Source: Mycobacteriaceae bacterium
Lineage (GTDB): Bacteria; Actinomycetota; Actinomycetes; Mycobacteriales; Mycobacteriaceae
Reading direction: 5' to 3'
NCBI GenBank assembly: GCA_019749805.1
Contig: JAIEPH010000061.1
Span: 1-56,174 of the forward strand
Length of the DNA stretch: 56,174 nucleotides
In this document: in pieces, positions 27,168 to 35,150 of the stretch
Layout of the letters: each line of letters opens with the position of its first letter
Position numbering within the stretch: position 1 is the first letter of the stretch
The notes under the pieces: generated by a model
Told to the model about the DNA's origin: nothing
Database searches by the model: none
Seen by the model: only the letters and a program-made list of their open reading frames with translations
Translations under genes and position numbers: made by a program

Positions 27168-28558
27168 CATGAACTCCTATCTGGGCTGACTACTCTTGCA
27201 TCGATCGGTTCGACCTCGTCCGGCGTGAAGTACAGGTATCGGCCGTACGAGTCGGGCATCTCGACGTCTGGATCGTCCTCCACGATGACGCCGACGTACT
27301 GCTGGCCGTCGACGTCCTCATGGACGGAAGTGACGCGGGCACTCTTGCCCGCGAAGAAGATGTCCTGCGCGTCGGCGCGGCGACACGGCCGCAGGCGGAC
27401 TCTGCTGCCCGCGGACACCCGCACGCCGTTCACCAGTACGGCATCGACGTCGGGACGGACGGCGGTGTCGGCCACCGGATCCCACCAATCGACGCCTTCT
27501 GGGATCTCCGGGATCAGCCCGGCCGACCTCATCTGCTCATCCAGGGCATCGAGTCCCGGCGGGAGCCCGGGTTCTTGCGCGTGCGGGTTGCGCAGGATGC
27601 CGTGCAATTGCTGCAGGGCCTCCGGCGACATCGAATCGCACCTGTCGATGATCGCCGCGGCCAGTGGGTCAGTGGCGCGTGCTTGCGCCTTCTCCTCATC
27701 GGTCATCGTCATCACGCGGAGGGTGAGGATTTCGTCGATCTCGGTGGAGTCGTAAAGCGCGCCCTCGCTCTGTTCGGCGATCTCCGGGTGGTCGTAGAGA
27801 ATGATCGGCGAAATCAGCAGTAGGTCACGTTCCCCAGGTCGCCCGGCGAGCACCGGGAAGCAGCGGTGCTGGTTGAGGCGCGACACTGCGTCCGTCGCGG
27901 AATCCGGTGGTTCGAGCAGTGAGATGAACTCTCCACCAAGCACTTCGGCGATGATGTGGGTGCCGATCAACGACGTGGCAATGGCTTCGTCCTTGTCGGC
28001 CGGGATCGCGCCGGCATTGCGCACCGTCACGCTGACGCGGTAGAGGTCGGCGGCGTCGCGGTCGACGGCGACGGTCAGGTCGGCCCGGATGGCGGATCTG
28101 GTGCGGACCAGTCGACCGCCGTCCACGTTCTCGGCCTCACTGCCCTCACCGACCTCGATGGACAGGGTGCGCGGTTGCACGAGGCCGGTGAGATCAAAGG
28201 GGCCGAACGACAGTTCGCGCTCCACCGCCTCGTCCCACGTGACCCAGGTCTGCAAGCCGCTGGTCAATTCGTCGACCGGTTCGAATGTTCCGCCGCCGAT
28301 ATCGCGTTCGGCGCGGCGGTGCTGCAGCTGCAGGAAACGCACCACCAGCGTCAATTCGCTGTCACCGTCGACCAGGAATTGCGCGGACATGCAGTCGTCC
28401 TCGCCGATGCCCGCCTCCGACGCACCAGGTGGTCCGACCACGCCGAACTGCCAGCGGGATTGGTTCTTGGACGACGTCGCCCGGTAGGGGTAGAGCAGGT
28501 ACCCCTCGTAGAGCACCGCGTCGGCGATGGCACGCGCTCGATCCCAGGTGGGTTTCAC
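27167..28558 (-). CDS. Uncharacterised 463-aa hydrogenase-operon protein
   Basis: A 463-residue soluble protein from GTG 28558, which overlaps the DUF6084 stop by 4 bp (GTGA); an open extension to 29098 would overlap the two genes upstream and was rejected. It begins with a segment VLYEGYLLYPYRATSSKNQSRW and has a C-terminal barrel-like part: RVRLRPCRRADAQDIFFAGK, then QYVGVIVEDDPD and RYLYFTPDEVEPI. No known catalytic motif is seen. Position between hhySLE and the maturation genes, conserved in actinobacterial 1h clusters as I recall, suggests a role in hydrogenase assembly. Confidence 0.7.
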   Translation of the reverse strand: MKPTWDRARAIADAVLYEGYLLYPYRATSSKNQSRWQFGVVGPPGASEAGIGEDDCMSAQFLVDGDSELTLVVRFLQLQHRRAERDIGGGTFEPVDELTSGLQTWVTWDEAVERELSFGPFDLTGLVQPRTLSIEVGEGSEAENVDGGRLVRTRSAIRADLTVAVDRDAADLYRVSVTVRNAGAIPADKDEAIATSLIGTHIIAEVLGGEFISLLEPPDSATDAVSRLNQHRCFPVLAGRPGERDLLLISPIILYDHPEIAEQSEGALYDSTEIDEILTLRVMTMTDEEKAQARATDPLAAAIIDRCDSMSPEALQQLHGILRNPHAQEPGLPPGLDALDEQMRSAGLIPEIPEGVDWWDPVADTAVRPDVDAVLVNGVRVSAGSRVRLRPCRRADAQDIFFAGKSARVTSVHEDVDGQQYVGVIVEDDPDVEMPDSYGRYLYFTPDEVEPIDARVVSPDRSS

Positions 28559-29223
28559 CGGACCTCCTCGGACGCAGGGGTCGGTGGGGTCAGCTGCGGG
28601 GCTTCGGCGAGCAAGGTGGTTACGGCGTCCTCGAAGTCGAGCATCCCACGGGCCGACTTGTAAGCGGCCAGCGCGGATACGGTGTCGTGCCCGAGTCGCA
28701 CCCACCCCGCGTTGGGATAGTGGATCCGGACGAGGTCGTTCCACACCGCGACCGGCATCTCGTGTTGGGCTTCGCATTCCCAGGACACCTGACGAACCGA
28801 GAAGCCACGTTCGCCTGGCACGAACACCGTTCCGCTGAACAGGAAGAGCAGGGGAATGGCACCCTCGCGCAATGCGTGCAGGTATTTCGACGCCGCGACC
28901 TCGAAGTCGTATGTGCACTCCAGTGGCAGAGACACCTCGGTGACGCCGGTGAAGCCTTGGACCATCGCGGTGCTGTGTTGCCAGAGGAACGTGCGTTGAG
29001 TGTTGACCCATCGCTCGCGCGGCCCGAACAGATCGACCAGGCCAGCGGCTTCTTCGTCGGAGTAGGGCCGGCGCAGCGGTTCGATGCGGATCTGGCATCG
29101 CAGGGCGATCGCCTGAATCGGCTCGGTGTCGCCGGCCGTGATACCGATGCGCGCGGTCAGTCGTGGCGTGACCGAGAACTGTTCTGCGACCACGTCCACG
29201 ACGGTGAACGTCAAATTGCTCAC
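28555..29223 (-). CDS. DUF6084 family protein
   Basis: A 222-residue protein starting at GTG 29223 (4-bp overlap with the DUF5947 gene) with N-terminus SNLTFTVVDV. Conserved-looking blocks are LRCQIRIEPLRRPY, RWVNTQRTFLWQHS and SLPLECTYDFEVAASKYLHAL; the beta-rich C-terminal part has VSWECEAQHEMPVAVW. I assign DUF6084 from memory of hydrogenase clusters. Aromatic-rich, no membrane helix, no obvious metal site. The role is unknown, probably in hydrogenase maturation or complex formation. Confidence 0.68.
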   Translation of the reverse strand: MSNLTFTVVDVVAEQFSVTPRLTARIGITAGDTEPIQAIALRCQIRIEPLRRPYSDEEAAGLVDLFGPRERWVNTQRTFLWQHSTAMVQGFTGVTEVSLPLECTYDFEVAASKYLHALREGAIPLLFLFSGTVFVPGERGFSVRQVSWECEAQHEMPVAVWNDLVRIHYPNAGWVRLGHDTVSALAAYKSARGMLDFEDAVTTLLAEAPQLTPPTPASEEVR

Positions 29224-29876
29224 GCGGACGTCACCTTGCTCCGGGCTTTGACCCGCTCGAAGAACTCGTCGACGAACTCTCGGACCTCGTGGCCACCGTC
29301 GAAGCCCCGCCACAACATTCGCAGTCTGCCGACGAACTCATAGCATGCGTCGATGGGGACCAGGTAGCACTCGGCGGGGGCGTTGAGTTCCGGATCCACA
29401 TGGTCTCGATCGGGCACCCGCACCAGCAGGGCTTCGACATCGTCGGCGAGCATGTCCAGTCGGCTGTCAGCGCCGCTGATGGAGCTCCAGGCGTCGAGGT
29501 CCAGTTCCGACTCGGTGGCTCCGGCCGGGCCCGGGTAGAAGGCCACGGTCTTGTCCATGTCGGAGTTGTGGAAGAAGAACGCCAAGCCGACGGGGATCTG
29601 GAGCGCTTCCCATGCGCGACGGTCCAGCGAGAAATCGGCGAAGCTGAGGTATCGATCGGGCACCGCCCGGTACCGGAGTTTGGCGTGTGGGTCGGTGAAC
29701 AACAGATAGCAGCCGCGGCACGTGCACATCAGTTGGCGCGCTGAGACATTGACGACGTGCTGGTGCTCGTCGGCGATCGGTTCGGCGCACATCTCGCATC
29801 GTTCACCGGCCGGCTGTGTGGAAGGCTTGTTGGCCCGGATGCGCGTGAGCACGTCGAAAGCGCTGGAGTCTGCCAT
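29220..29876 (-). CDS. DUF5947 family protein with CxxC zinc-binding-like motif
   Basis: A 218-residue protein from ATG 29876; a GTG at 29879 adds one residue. It opens with a four-cysteine motif, RCEMCAEP then LMCTCRGCYLLF (residues 27-58), a probable zinc or Fe-S site. This is followed by YRAVPDRYL and a C-terminal helical DACYEFVGRLRMLWRGFDGG typical of DUF5947. Its start shares one base with the hhyE stop (TGATG). Known only by its association with [NiFe] hydrogenase genes. Confidence 0.72.
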   Translation of the reverse strand: MADSSAFDVLTRIRANKPSTQPAGERCEMCAEPIADEHQHVVNVSARQLMCTCRGCYLLFTDPHAKLRYRAVPDRYLSFADFSLDRRAWEALQIPVGLAFFFHNSDMDKTVAFYPGPAGATESELDLDAWSSISGADSRLDMLADDVEALLVRVPDRDHVDPELNAPAECYLVPIDACYEFVGRLRMLWRGFDGGHEVREFVDEFFERVKARSKVTSA

Positions 29877-30847
29877 CACGTCACCCCGGTCGCCTCGGCG
29901 AGCACCGCGACCGACAGGACGCCATCGCGGGGGAGCAGGGGAATCGGATCGAGATGTGTTCGAGCGGAGGGTTCGGCGGTGTCGTCCAAGCCCGCGCCTG
30001 CGTGCACCACATCGAAATGTGCGTGACAGCGCGGACAGCGCAGTACCGCCTGGCCGATGGGTGCGCCCATCGGGCGATGCAGCGCAGCGCCGGCCATCGA
30101 GTCCTCACACCGACCGCACCGGTCGTGGTACGCGAACAGGTCGTCGCCGATTCGGCAGGCCAGGATCGGCACGCCGGCGACCAGGAAGCCGCCGACCTCG
30201 CCGGGATCGAGATCCGCGATCTCGGGAAGTGGGTGCCAGGCGGCGCCCGCGCTGTCCTCGTCCATGGTGTGGACGCGGCTCATCACCGAATCCACCGAGA
30301 TGAGGCCCGACGTCGTCGAGTCCGGTTGCGCAGCCACGACTTCGATCGCGGCGATCTCGGGGGCGGCGGCACGCACCGCGTCCTCGACGGCGAACTCGAG
30401 GGTGACCGCCGATGACGGGCAGCTTTTGCAGCTGCCCGCGAACTGCAGGCGAACCACGGGCCCGTCCTGGCCGTCGACCACATCGAGCAGCGTGACGTCG
30501 CCGCCGTGCGAACCCAGATACGGTCGAACACTGTCCAGGGCATCCTCGATCCTGCGCTCGACGCCGTGGGGGTGGAGCCCGTGCACGAGCATGAGGCTGG
30601 CGACGAGTTCGTCGGCGGCGAACCGTTCGACCAGCTCCGGTGCCGATTCGGATGTCATGGCGACGATCCGCTCGAGCGCGGCCCCGTAGAGGTCGGTCAG
30701 CTCGGCGGCGAGCTGTTCGGTCCGCTCCCGCACGACCGTTCCGCTGCCCGCACTGGCGTCCAGCAGGGTCTGAATCCGATCACCTGCTGAACGCCATCGC
30801 GTTTCGTCGTCGAGTGCCTCCGGGCTCTGTTGTCCAGTCGAGGCCAT
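29876..30847 (-). CDS. hhyE: HhyE-like iron-sulfur protein: NifU domain fused to Rieske-like domain
   Basis: A 323-residue protein starting 3 bp after hhyL. Residues 100-175 are a NifU C-terminal domain with Cys140 and Cys143 in SCKSCPSS. Residues 205-290 follow the Rieske fold, but the usual CxH...CxxH ligands appear as CGRC (244, 247) and CPRC (271, 274), giving four cysteines; His241, His275 and His277 are nearby. It corresponds in position to MSMEG_2718, described as required for Hhy function in M. smegmatis (from memory). It probably relays electrons from the hydrogenase or aids Fe-S assembly. Confidence 0.82.
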   Translation of the reverse strand: MASTGQQSPEALDDETRWRSAGDRIQTLLDASAGSGTVVRERTEQLAAELTDLYGAALERIVAMTSESAPELVERFAADELVASLMLVHGLHPHGVERRIEDALDSVRPYLGSHGGDVTLLDVVDGQDGPVVRLQFAGSCKSCPSSAVTLEFAVEDAVRAAAPEIAAIEVVAAQPDSTTSGLISVDSVMSRVHTMDEDSAGAAWHPLPEIADLDPGEVGGFLVAGVPILACRIGDDLFAYHDRCGRCEDSMAGAALHRPMGAPIGQAVLRCPRCHAHFDVVHAGAGLDDTAEPSARTHLDPIPLLPRDGVLSVAVLAEATGVT

Positions 30848-30850
30848 ATA

Positions 30851-32647
30851 TCACTCCCCAGTAACGGACTGGGTCGGTGAGTGCAGTTTCTCGAGCGTCT
30901 TGCCCTCACCGAGATACATGTGCACCCCGCACGGCAGACACGGATCGAAGCTGCGCACCGTACGCATGATGTCGATGCCCTTGAAGTTCTCCCGATCGTT
31001 CTCTTCGAAGATCGGCTGACCCTGAACGGCGTCTTCATACGGTCCAGGGGTGCCGTAGCTGTCGCGTGGGTTGGCGTTCCACGGCGTCGGGGGATAGGGA
31101 TGGTAATTTGCGATCTTGCCGTCCCGAATCACCATGTGGTGGCTGAGCACACCACGCACCGCCTCGGTGAAGCCACAGCCGATGGCCTCGTCCGGCACCG
31201 TGAACTTCTCCCACGTCTTCGTTCGGCCCGCCCTGATCTCGATCAGTGCCTGCTCGGCGAAGTGCAGCGCGCACGCCGCGGCGTAGGCCTGGAAGTAGGT
31301 CCGCGCCCGGTTGCGTTCCAGGGTGTTGCTCCCGTGTTCGGGGATCTTCCACTCCAGCGAAACCGGGCCCTTGAGCGCCGTTTTGGGCAGATTGATCTGC
31401 ACGCTGCCGCCGGTCGCCTTCACGTAACCGATATCGACGAGCCCGGCCAGCGCGGTACTCCACAACCGGGCCAGCGGACCGCCACCGGTGTCGAGCGCGA
31501 GATGATCCTTGCCGTCGAACCAGCGCGGCGACATGACCCAGCTGTACTTGTCGTCCATGTCGCGCTTCTGGGGCCGTGGGTTGGTGTGCTGATTCCACGG
31601 GTGCCGGCGATCGACCGGATTGCCCAGCGGATCGTTGCGGACGAACATCTCCTGTTCGGTCCAGTCGTCGTAATACGAACTGCCCAAAAGGATTCGGATG
31701 CCGAGATTGATGTCCACCAGCGAGTGGGTGACCAGTTTTCCGTCGACGACGACACCGGGGGTGACGAACATCGCGTCACCCCAGCGCTCCATGTCCTTGT
31801 AGGCGAAGTTGCAGACCTCCGGATCCTGGAAGGAACCCCAGCAGCCCAGCAGTGTCCGCCGCAGGCCGACCTGCTCGTAGCCGGGAAGCGCCTCGTAGAA
31901 GAAGTCGAACAGATCGTCGTGCATCGGCACGACCTTCTTCATGAACTCGACGTAGCGCATCAGCCGGGTCATGTAGTCGGTCATCAGCTGAATGGTGGCC
32001 ACAGTGCCCACTCCACCGGGATACAGCGTGGAGGGATGGACATGCCTGCCCTCCATGAGGCAGAACATCTCTCGCGTCCAGCGGCTGACGACGAGGGCCT
32101 CGCGGTAGAACTCGCCCGTGAACGGGTTCAGCGCCCGCATGATGTCGGCGATCGTGCGGTAACCGTGTGCGTCGGAGTTCGGCGCCAACGTGTTCTCGGC
32201 CTTGGCCAACACACCCGGGTTGGTTTCGGAGACCATCTTCTCGCAGTAGTCGACGCCGACCAGGTTCTCTTGGAAGATGTTGTGGTCGAACATGTATTCC
32301 GCGGCCTCGCCGAGGTTGACGATCCACTCGCCGAGGTTGGGCGGTTTGACGCCGTAGGCCATGTTCTGCGTGTAGCACGAACAGGTGGCGTGGTTGTCGC
32401 CGCAGATGCCGCAGATGCGGCTCGTGATGAAGTGGGCGTCGCGGGGATCCTTGCCTTTCATGAAGATCGAGTAGCCGCGGAAGATCGAGGACGTGCTGTG
32501 ACACTCGGCGACCTCGCGATTCTCGAAGTCGATCTTGGTGTAGATGCCGAGGCTGCCGACGATGCGGGTGATCGGATCCCACGACATGTCGACGAGCGTG
32601 CTCGGGTCCTTCTTGGTGTGCTGAGGGCCGGGAACCGTGGTTGTCAT
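30851..32647 (-). CDS. hhyL: Group 1h [NiFe] hydrogenase large subunit
   Basis: The catalytic subunit that oxidises H2. The 598-residue protein has the first nickel motif RICGICGDNHATC (Cys79, Cys82) and the second DPCLPCGVH (Cys570, Cys573, His576). Twenty-two residues follow His576 and are probably cut off by the endopeptidase encoded at 26537-27028. The opening WDPITRIVG replaces the RIEGH of other group 1 enzymes, a feature of 1h. Acts at the cytoplasmic side; the small subunit has no Tat signal. Electrons are expected to reach the respiratory chain. The gene follows hhyS by 28 bp. Confidence 0.96.
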   Translation of the reverse strand: MTTTVPGPQHTKKDPSTLVDMSWDPITRIVGSLGIYTKIDFENREVAECHSTSSIFRGYSIFMKGKDPRDAHFITSRICGICGDNHATCSCYTQNMAYGVKPPNLGEWIVNLGEAAEYMFDHNIFQENLVGVDYCEKMVSETNPGVLAKAENTLAPNSDAHGYRTIADIMRALNPFTGEFYREALVVSRWTREMFCLMEGRHVHPSTLYPGGVGTVATIQLMTDYMTRLMRYVEFMKKVVPMHDDLFDFFYEALPGYEQVGLRRTLLGCWGSFQDPEVCNFAYKDMERWGDAMFVTPGVVVDGKLVTHSLVDINLGIRILLGSSYYDDWTEQEMFVRNDPLGNPVDRRHPWNQHTNPRPQKRDMDDKYSWVMSPRWFDGKDHLALDTGGGPLARLWSTALAGLVDIGYVKATGGSVQINLPKTALKGPVSLEWKIPEHGSNTLERNRARTYFQAYAAACALHFAEQALIEIRAGRTKTWEKFTVPDEAIGCGFTEAVRGVLSHHMVIRDGKIANYHPYPPTPWNANPRDSYGTPGPYEDAVQGQPIFEENDRENFKGIDIMRTVRSFDPCLPCGVHMYLGEGKTLEKLHSPTQSVTGE

Positions 32648-32675
32648 TGAGTTTTGCCTTTCTTGCGTGGCGCAC

Positions 32676-33731
32676 CTACCAGGTGCGCTTCGCTCCTGTG
32701 GTCAGTTCCTTGCCCCGGTGCCGCCACTTCGGTTCTTTGTCGACGGTCTTGCCGGTGACGTGGCGCAGATTGCGAATGACCGAGCCGTACAGGCCGGACG
32801 CGGTGGTCGAGAGCTTTCCGCCAGGGGGCTCGTCCATGAAGGGCATGAACTTGTCAGGGAAGCCCGGCATCGTGCATCCGATGCATATGCCGCCGACGTT
32901 CGGGCAGCCGCCGACGCCGTTGATCCAACCGCGCTTGGGCACGTTGCATTTGACGACCGGCCCCCAACAGCCGAGCTTCACAATGCATTTCGGCGAGCCG
33001 TACTCGGTTGCGAAATCGCCCTGCTCGTAATACCCAGCGCGGTCGCACCCCTCGTGCACCGTGTTGCCGAACAGCCATTGGGGCCGCAGCGCGTCGTCGA
33101 GCGGGATCATCGGCGCCTGTCCGGTGGCCATGTACAACAGGTAGGTCAACGTCTCGGAGAGGTTGTCGCCTTGGATCGGGCAGCCCGGCACGCACACGAT
33201 GGGAATGTCCGCCTTGCTCTTCCAGTCCCAGCCGAGGTAGTCCGGCACACCCATCGCGCCGGTCGGATTGCCTGCCATCGCGTGAATGCCGCCGTATGTC
33301 GCGCACGTGCCGACGGCCACGATCGCGGTCGCCTTGGGCGCCAACCGGTCGAGCCACTCGCTGGTGGTGATCGGCTGATCGGTCGCCGGGTCGTTGCCGA
33401 ACCCGCACCAATATCCCTCCTGATGCAGGTCCTCGTTGGGAATGGACCCCTCGACGACCAGCACGAATGGTTCCAACTCGCCGCGGTCGGCCTTGAAGAA
33501 CCATTCGAGGAAATCGTCCGCGCCACCCGTCGGTCCGCACTCGAAGTCGATCAACGGCCAGTGCACTGCGATTTGGGGTAAACCGGGAAGTGCTCCGAGC
33601 GCGATCTCCTCGATGCTTGGTTGGGTGGCGCCTGTCAATGCCACGGAATCGCCGTCACAACTGAGGCCGGCGTTGATCCACAGAACATGGATCAAGGTGT
33701 CTTCCGCTTTCCTGGCAGCTTCACTTAGCAT
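32676..33731 (-). CDS. hhyS: Group 1h [NiFe] hydrogenase small subunit
   Basis: The electron-relay subunit, 351 residues, with no Tat signal or membrane helix. Proximal cluster ligands: Cys25 and Asp28 (SCDGDS), Cys143 (GTCATYGG) and Cys184 (PGCPIQGDN); the Asp replaces the usual cysteine, the 3Cys-1Asp cluster known for group 1h. Distal cluster: His226, Cys229, Cys249, Cys255. Medial cluster: Cys262, Cys283, Cys286 plus Cys276, a possible fourth ligand. Ribosome site GGAAAG is 8 nt ahead of ATG 33731. A 116-bp gap upstream holds a likely promoter. Confidence 0.96.
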   Translation of the reverse strand: MLSEAARKAEDTLIHVLWINAGLSCDGDSVALTGATQPSIEEIALGALPGLPQIAVHWPLIDFECGPTGGADDFLEWFFKADRGELEPFVLVVEGSIPNEDLHQEGYWCGFGNDPATDQPITTSEWLDRLAPKATAIVAVGTCATYGGIHAMAGNPTGAMGVPDYLGWDWKSKADIPIVCVPGCPIQGDNLSETLTYLLYMATGQAPMIPLDDALRPQWLFGNTVHEGCDRAGYYEQGDFATEYGSPKCIVKLGCWGPVVKCNVPKRGWINGVGGCPNVGGICIGCTMPGFPDKFMPFMDEPPGGKLSTTASGLYGSVIRNLRHVTGKTVDKEPKWRHRGKELTTGAKRTW

Positions 33732-33830
33732 GCTTGCGGCTTTCCGGGACCGGGCTGGGGTCCCTGCGGCGCAGGAGTCGCCCTTCGGCCCACTTGCGCG
33801 TCGCTAGTTCTCGGTCTACTCCCGCGAAAG

Positions 33831-33846
33831 TGTGTTGTCAATCACA
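33831..33846 (-). promoter_or_regulatory. CRP-like palindrome with TTGACA, ahead of hhyS
   Basis: On the minus strand TGTGATTGACAACACA resembles the CRP/GlxR site TGTGA-N6-TCACA with one mismatch. It contains a consensus -35 TTGACA; 17 nt further is TAGACC, a weak -10. The implied start is about 70 nt ahead of hhyS. It begins one base after the hypB stop, so the structural genes may have their own promoter inside the operon. No experiment is implied. Confidence 0.4.
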
Positions 33847-33847
33847 T

Positions 33848-34702
33848 CTAAGCGACGGTCATACGCAGTTCGTTTGCGCGCGCGTCAATCCACTGGAACC
33901 AGGCGTCCATTCCGTCACCTTTGGTAGCCGAGACGGGTAGGATCTCGACGTCCGGATTGACCGAACGCGCATGCCGCGCACAAAGATCGAGATCGAATTC
34001 GACGTACGGCAGCAGGTCGATCTTGTTTATGAGGACAAGTCCCGCCGCGGCGAACATGTGGGGATACTTCAGCGGTTTGTCGGTCCCCTCGGTCACCGAG
34101 ATGACCACGATCTTGCTGTGCTCGCCGAGGTCGAAGAGCGCCGGGCAGACCAGGTTTCCGACGTTCTCGATGAACAGCAGCGAACCGCTCTCGGGTTCGA
34201 GGGTATGAAGCGCACGGTCGATCATCTCGGCGTCAAGGTGGCACCCCGCGCCGGTGTTGACCTGCACCGCACGTGCCCCGGCGGCGGTGATCCGATCGGC
34301 GTCGAGCAGCGTCTCCTGATCACCTTCGATCACCGAAACCTGATGCTGCGAGCCCAGGTGGCGGATGGTGCGCTCGAGCAGGGTGGTCTTCCCGGCGCCC
34401 GGTGAACTGGTGACGTTGAACGCCAGAATCCTGCGGTCGGCCAGCCACTGTCGGTTGTGTGCGGCCAGCTCGTCGTTCTTCGCAAGTACCTTCTGCTCCA
34501 GCGAGATGGTCTCGGTGTGCGGGTGATCGTGATCGTGGGGGTGGTCATGGGGATGGTTGTGTCCCGGCTCTGTCTGTCTGCTCTTCGCGCGAGCGTCCCC
34601 CTGCCTCCCCTGCGCTCCGCGCGTGGGCCCATCGGGCGGGCGGTACCCCCACATCGCCGTGATGGTTGCTCCGTCGTCTCCGCACCCACAGGTTGCACAC
34701 AT
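33848..34702 (-). CDS. hypB: Hydrogenase nickel incorporation GTPase HypB
   Basis: Delivers nickel to the large subunit with GTP hydrolysis. The 284-residue protein starts MCATCGCG, the N-terminal CxxCxC nickel site, followed by a His-rich stretch GHNHPHDHPHDHDHPH (about residues 53-68) that can store nickel. The GTPase core has SSPGAGKTTLL (P-loop), ENVGNLVCPA and NKIDLL. I chose ATG 34702, 2 bp after hypA; an open extension upstream of it was rejected since it would lose the MCATC start. Confidence 0.96.
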   Translation of the reverse strand: MCATCGCGDDGATITAMWGYRPPDGPTRGAQGRQGDARAKSRQTEPGHNHPHDHPHDHDHPHTETISLEQKVLAKNDELAAHNRQWLADRRILAFNVTSSPGAGKTTLLERTIRHLGSQHQVSVIEGDQETLLDADRITAAGARAVQVNTGAGCHLDAEMIDRALHTLEPESGSLLFIENVGNLVCPALFDLGEHSKIVVISVTEGTDKPLKYPHMFAAAGLVLINKIDLLPYVEFDLDLCARHARSVNPDVEILPVSATKGDGMDAWFQWIDARANELRMTVA

Positions 34703-34704
34703 GA

Positions 34705-35034
34705 TCAGCTCACTTCCATCGACAGGATCTTCAGTTCGCGGCCGGCGACCACGTCGACATCGGCACTTCCGCAGGGACACAACAAGATCAAGTCGTTCAG
34801 TGCGAAATCGGTGTCGCAGGTACGGCATCGTGCCTCGCCTGAACGCAATTCGACCTCGAGGCTGGCGCCTTCGGCGGCGGTGCCCTCCGTGGCGAGTTCG
34901 AAACAGAACATCATCGCGTCGGGGACTACAGCGCACAGCGCACCGACTTCGAGTTTGACGCTGTGCACTCGACGGCCCGCAGCGTGCTCACACACCGCCT
35001 CGACGACGCTCTGGGTGATCGCCATTTCGTGCAA
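34705..35034 (-). CDS. hypA: Hydrogenase nickel-insertion protein HypA
   Basis: Binds nickel through the N-terminal MHE motif and a structural zinc. The 109-residue frame begins with a TTG codon at 35034; the next ATG (35025) would lose His2, so TTG is almost surely the start. The zinc cysteines are CRTC and LLCPCGS; the second pair has one rather than two residues between the cysteines, which I have seen in other actinobacterial HypA. It is the first gene of the hydrogenase operon and is divergent from recA across a 244-bp region. Confidence 0.95.
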   Translation of the reverse strand: MHEMAITQSVVEAVCEHAAGRRVHSVKLEVGALCAVVPDAMMFCFELATEGTAAEGASLEVELRSGEARCRTCDTDFALNDLILLCPCGSADVDVVAGRELKILSMEVS

Positions 35035-35150
35035 GATTGCCCCGTTTCAGCCGGGATGACCCCACCATAGGCGCGCGTGCGTCTTCCGGCGAGGAGATGC
35101 AGAATCCTCGACTCGGCACAACTGATCAGAACCCGGCGTGTCAGCTTGAA

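Noticed and set aside
27167..29098. A 643-codon version of the 463-aa hydrogenase-operon protein
   Set aside because: The extra N-terminus lies over DUF6084 in another frame and is Arg/Pro rich; GTG 28558 with its GTGA overlap is the better start.
30881..32650. A 589-codon open frame on the plus strand opposite hhyL
   Set aside because: Its translation is rich in Arg, Val and His without family features, and it mirrors hhyL almost exactly. It is a high-GC antisense shadow of a well-supported gene.
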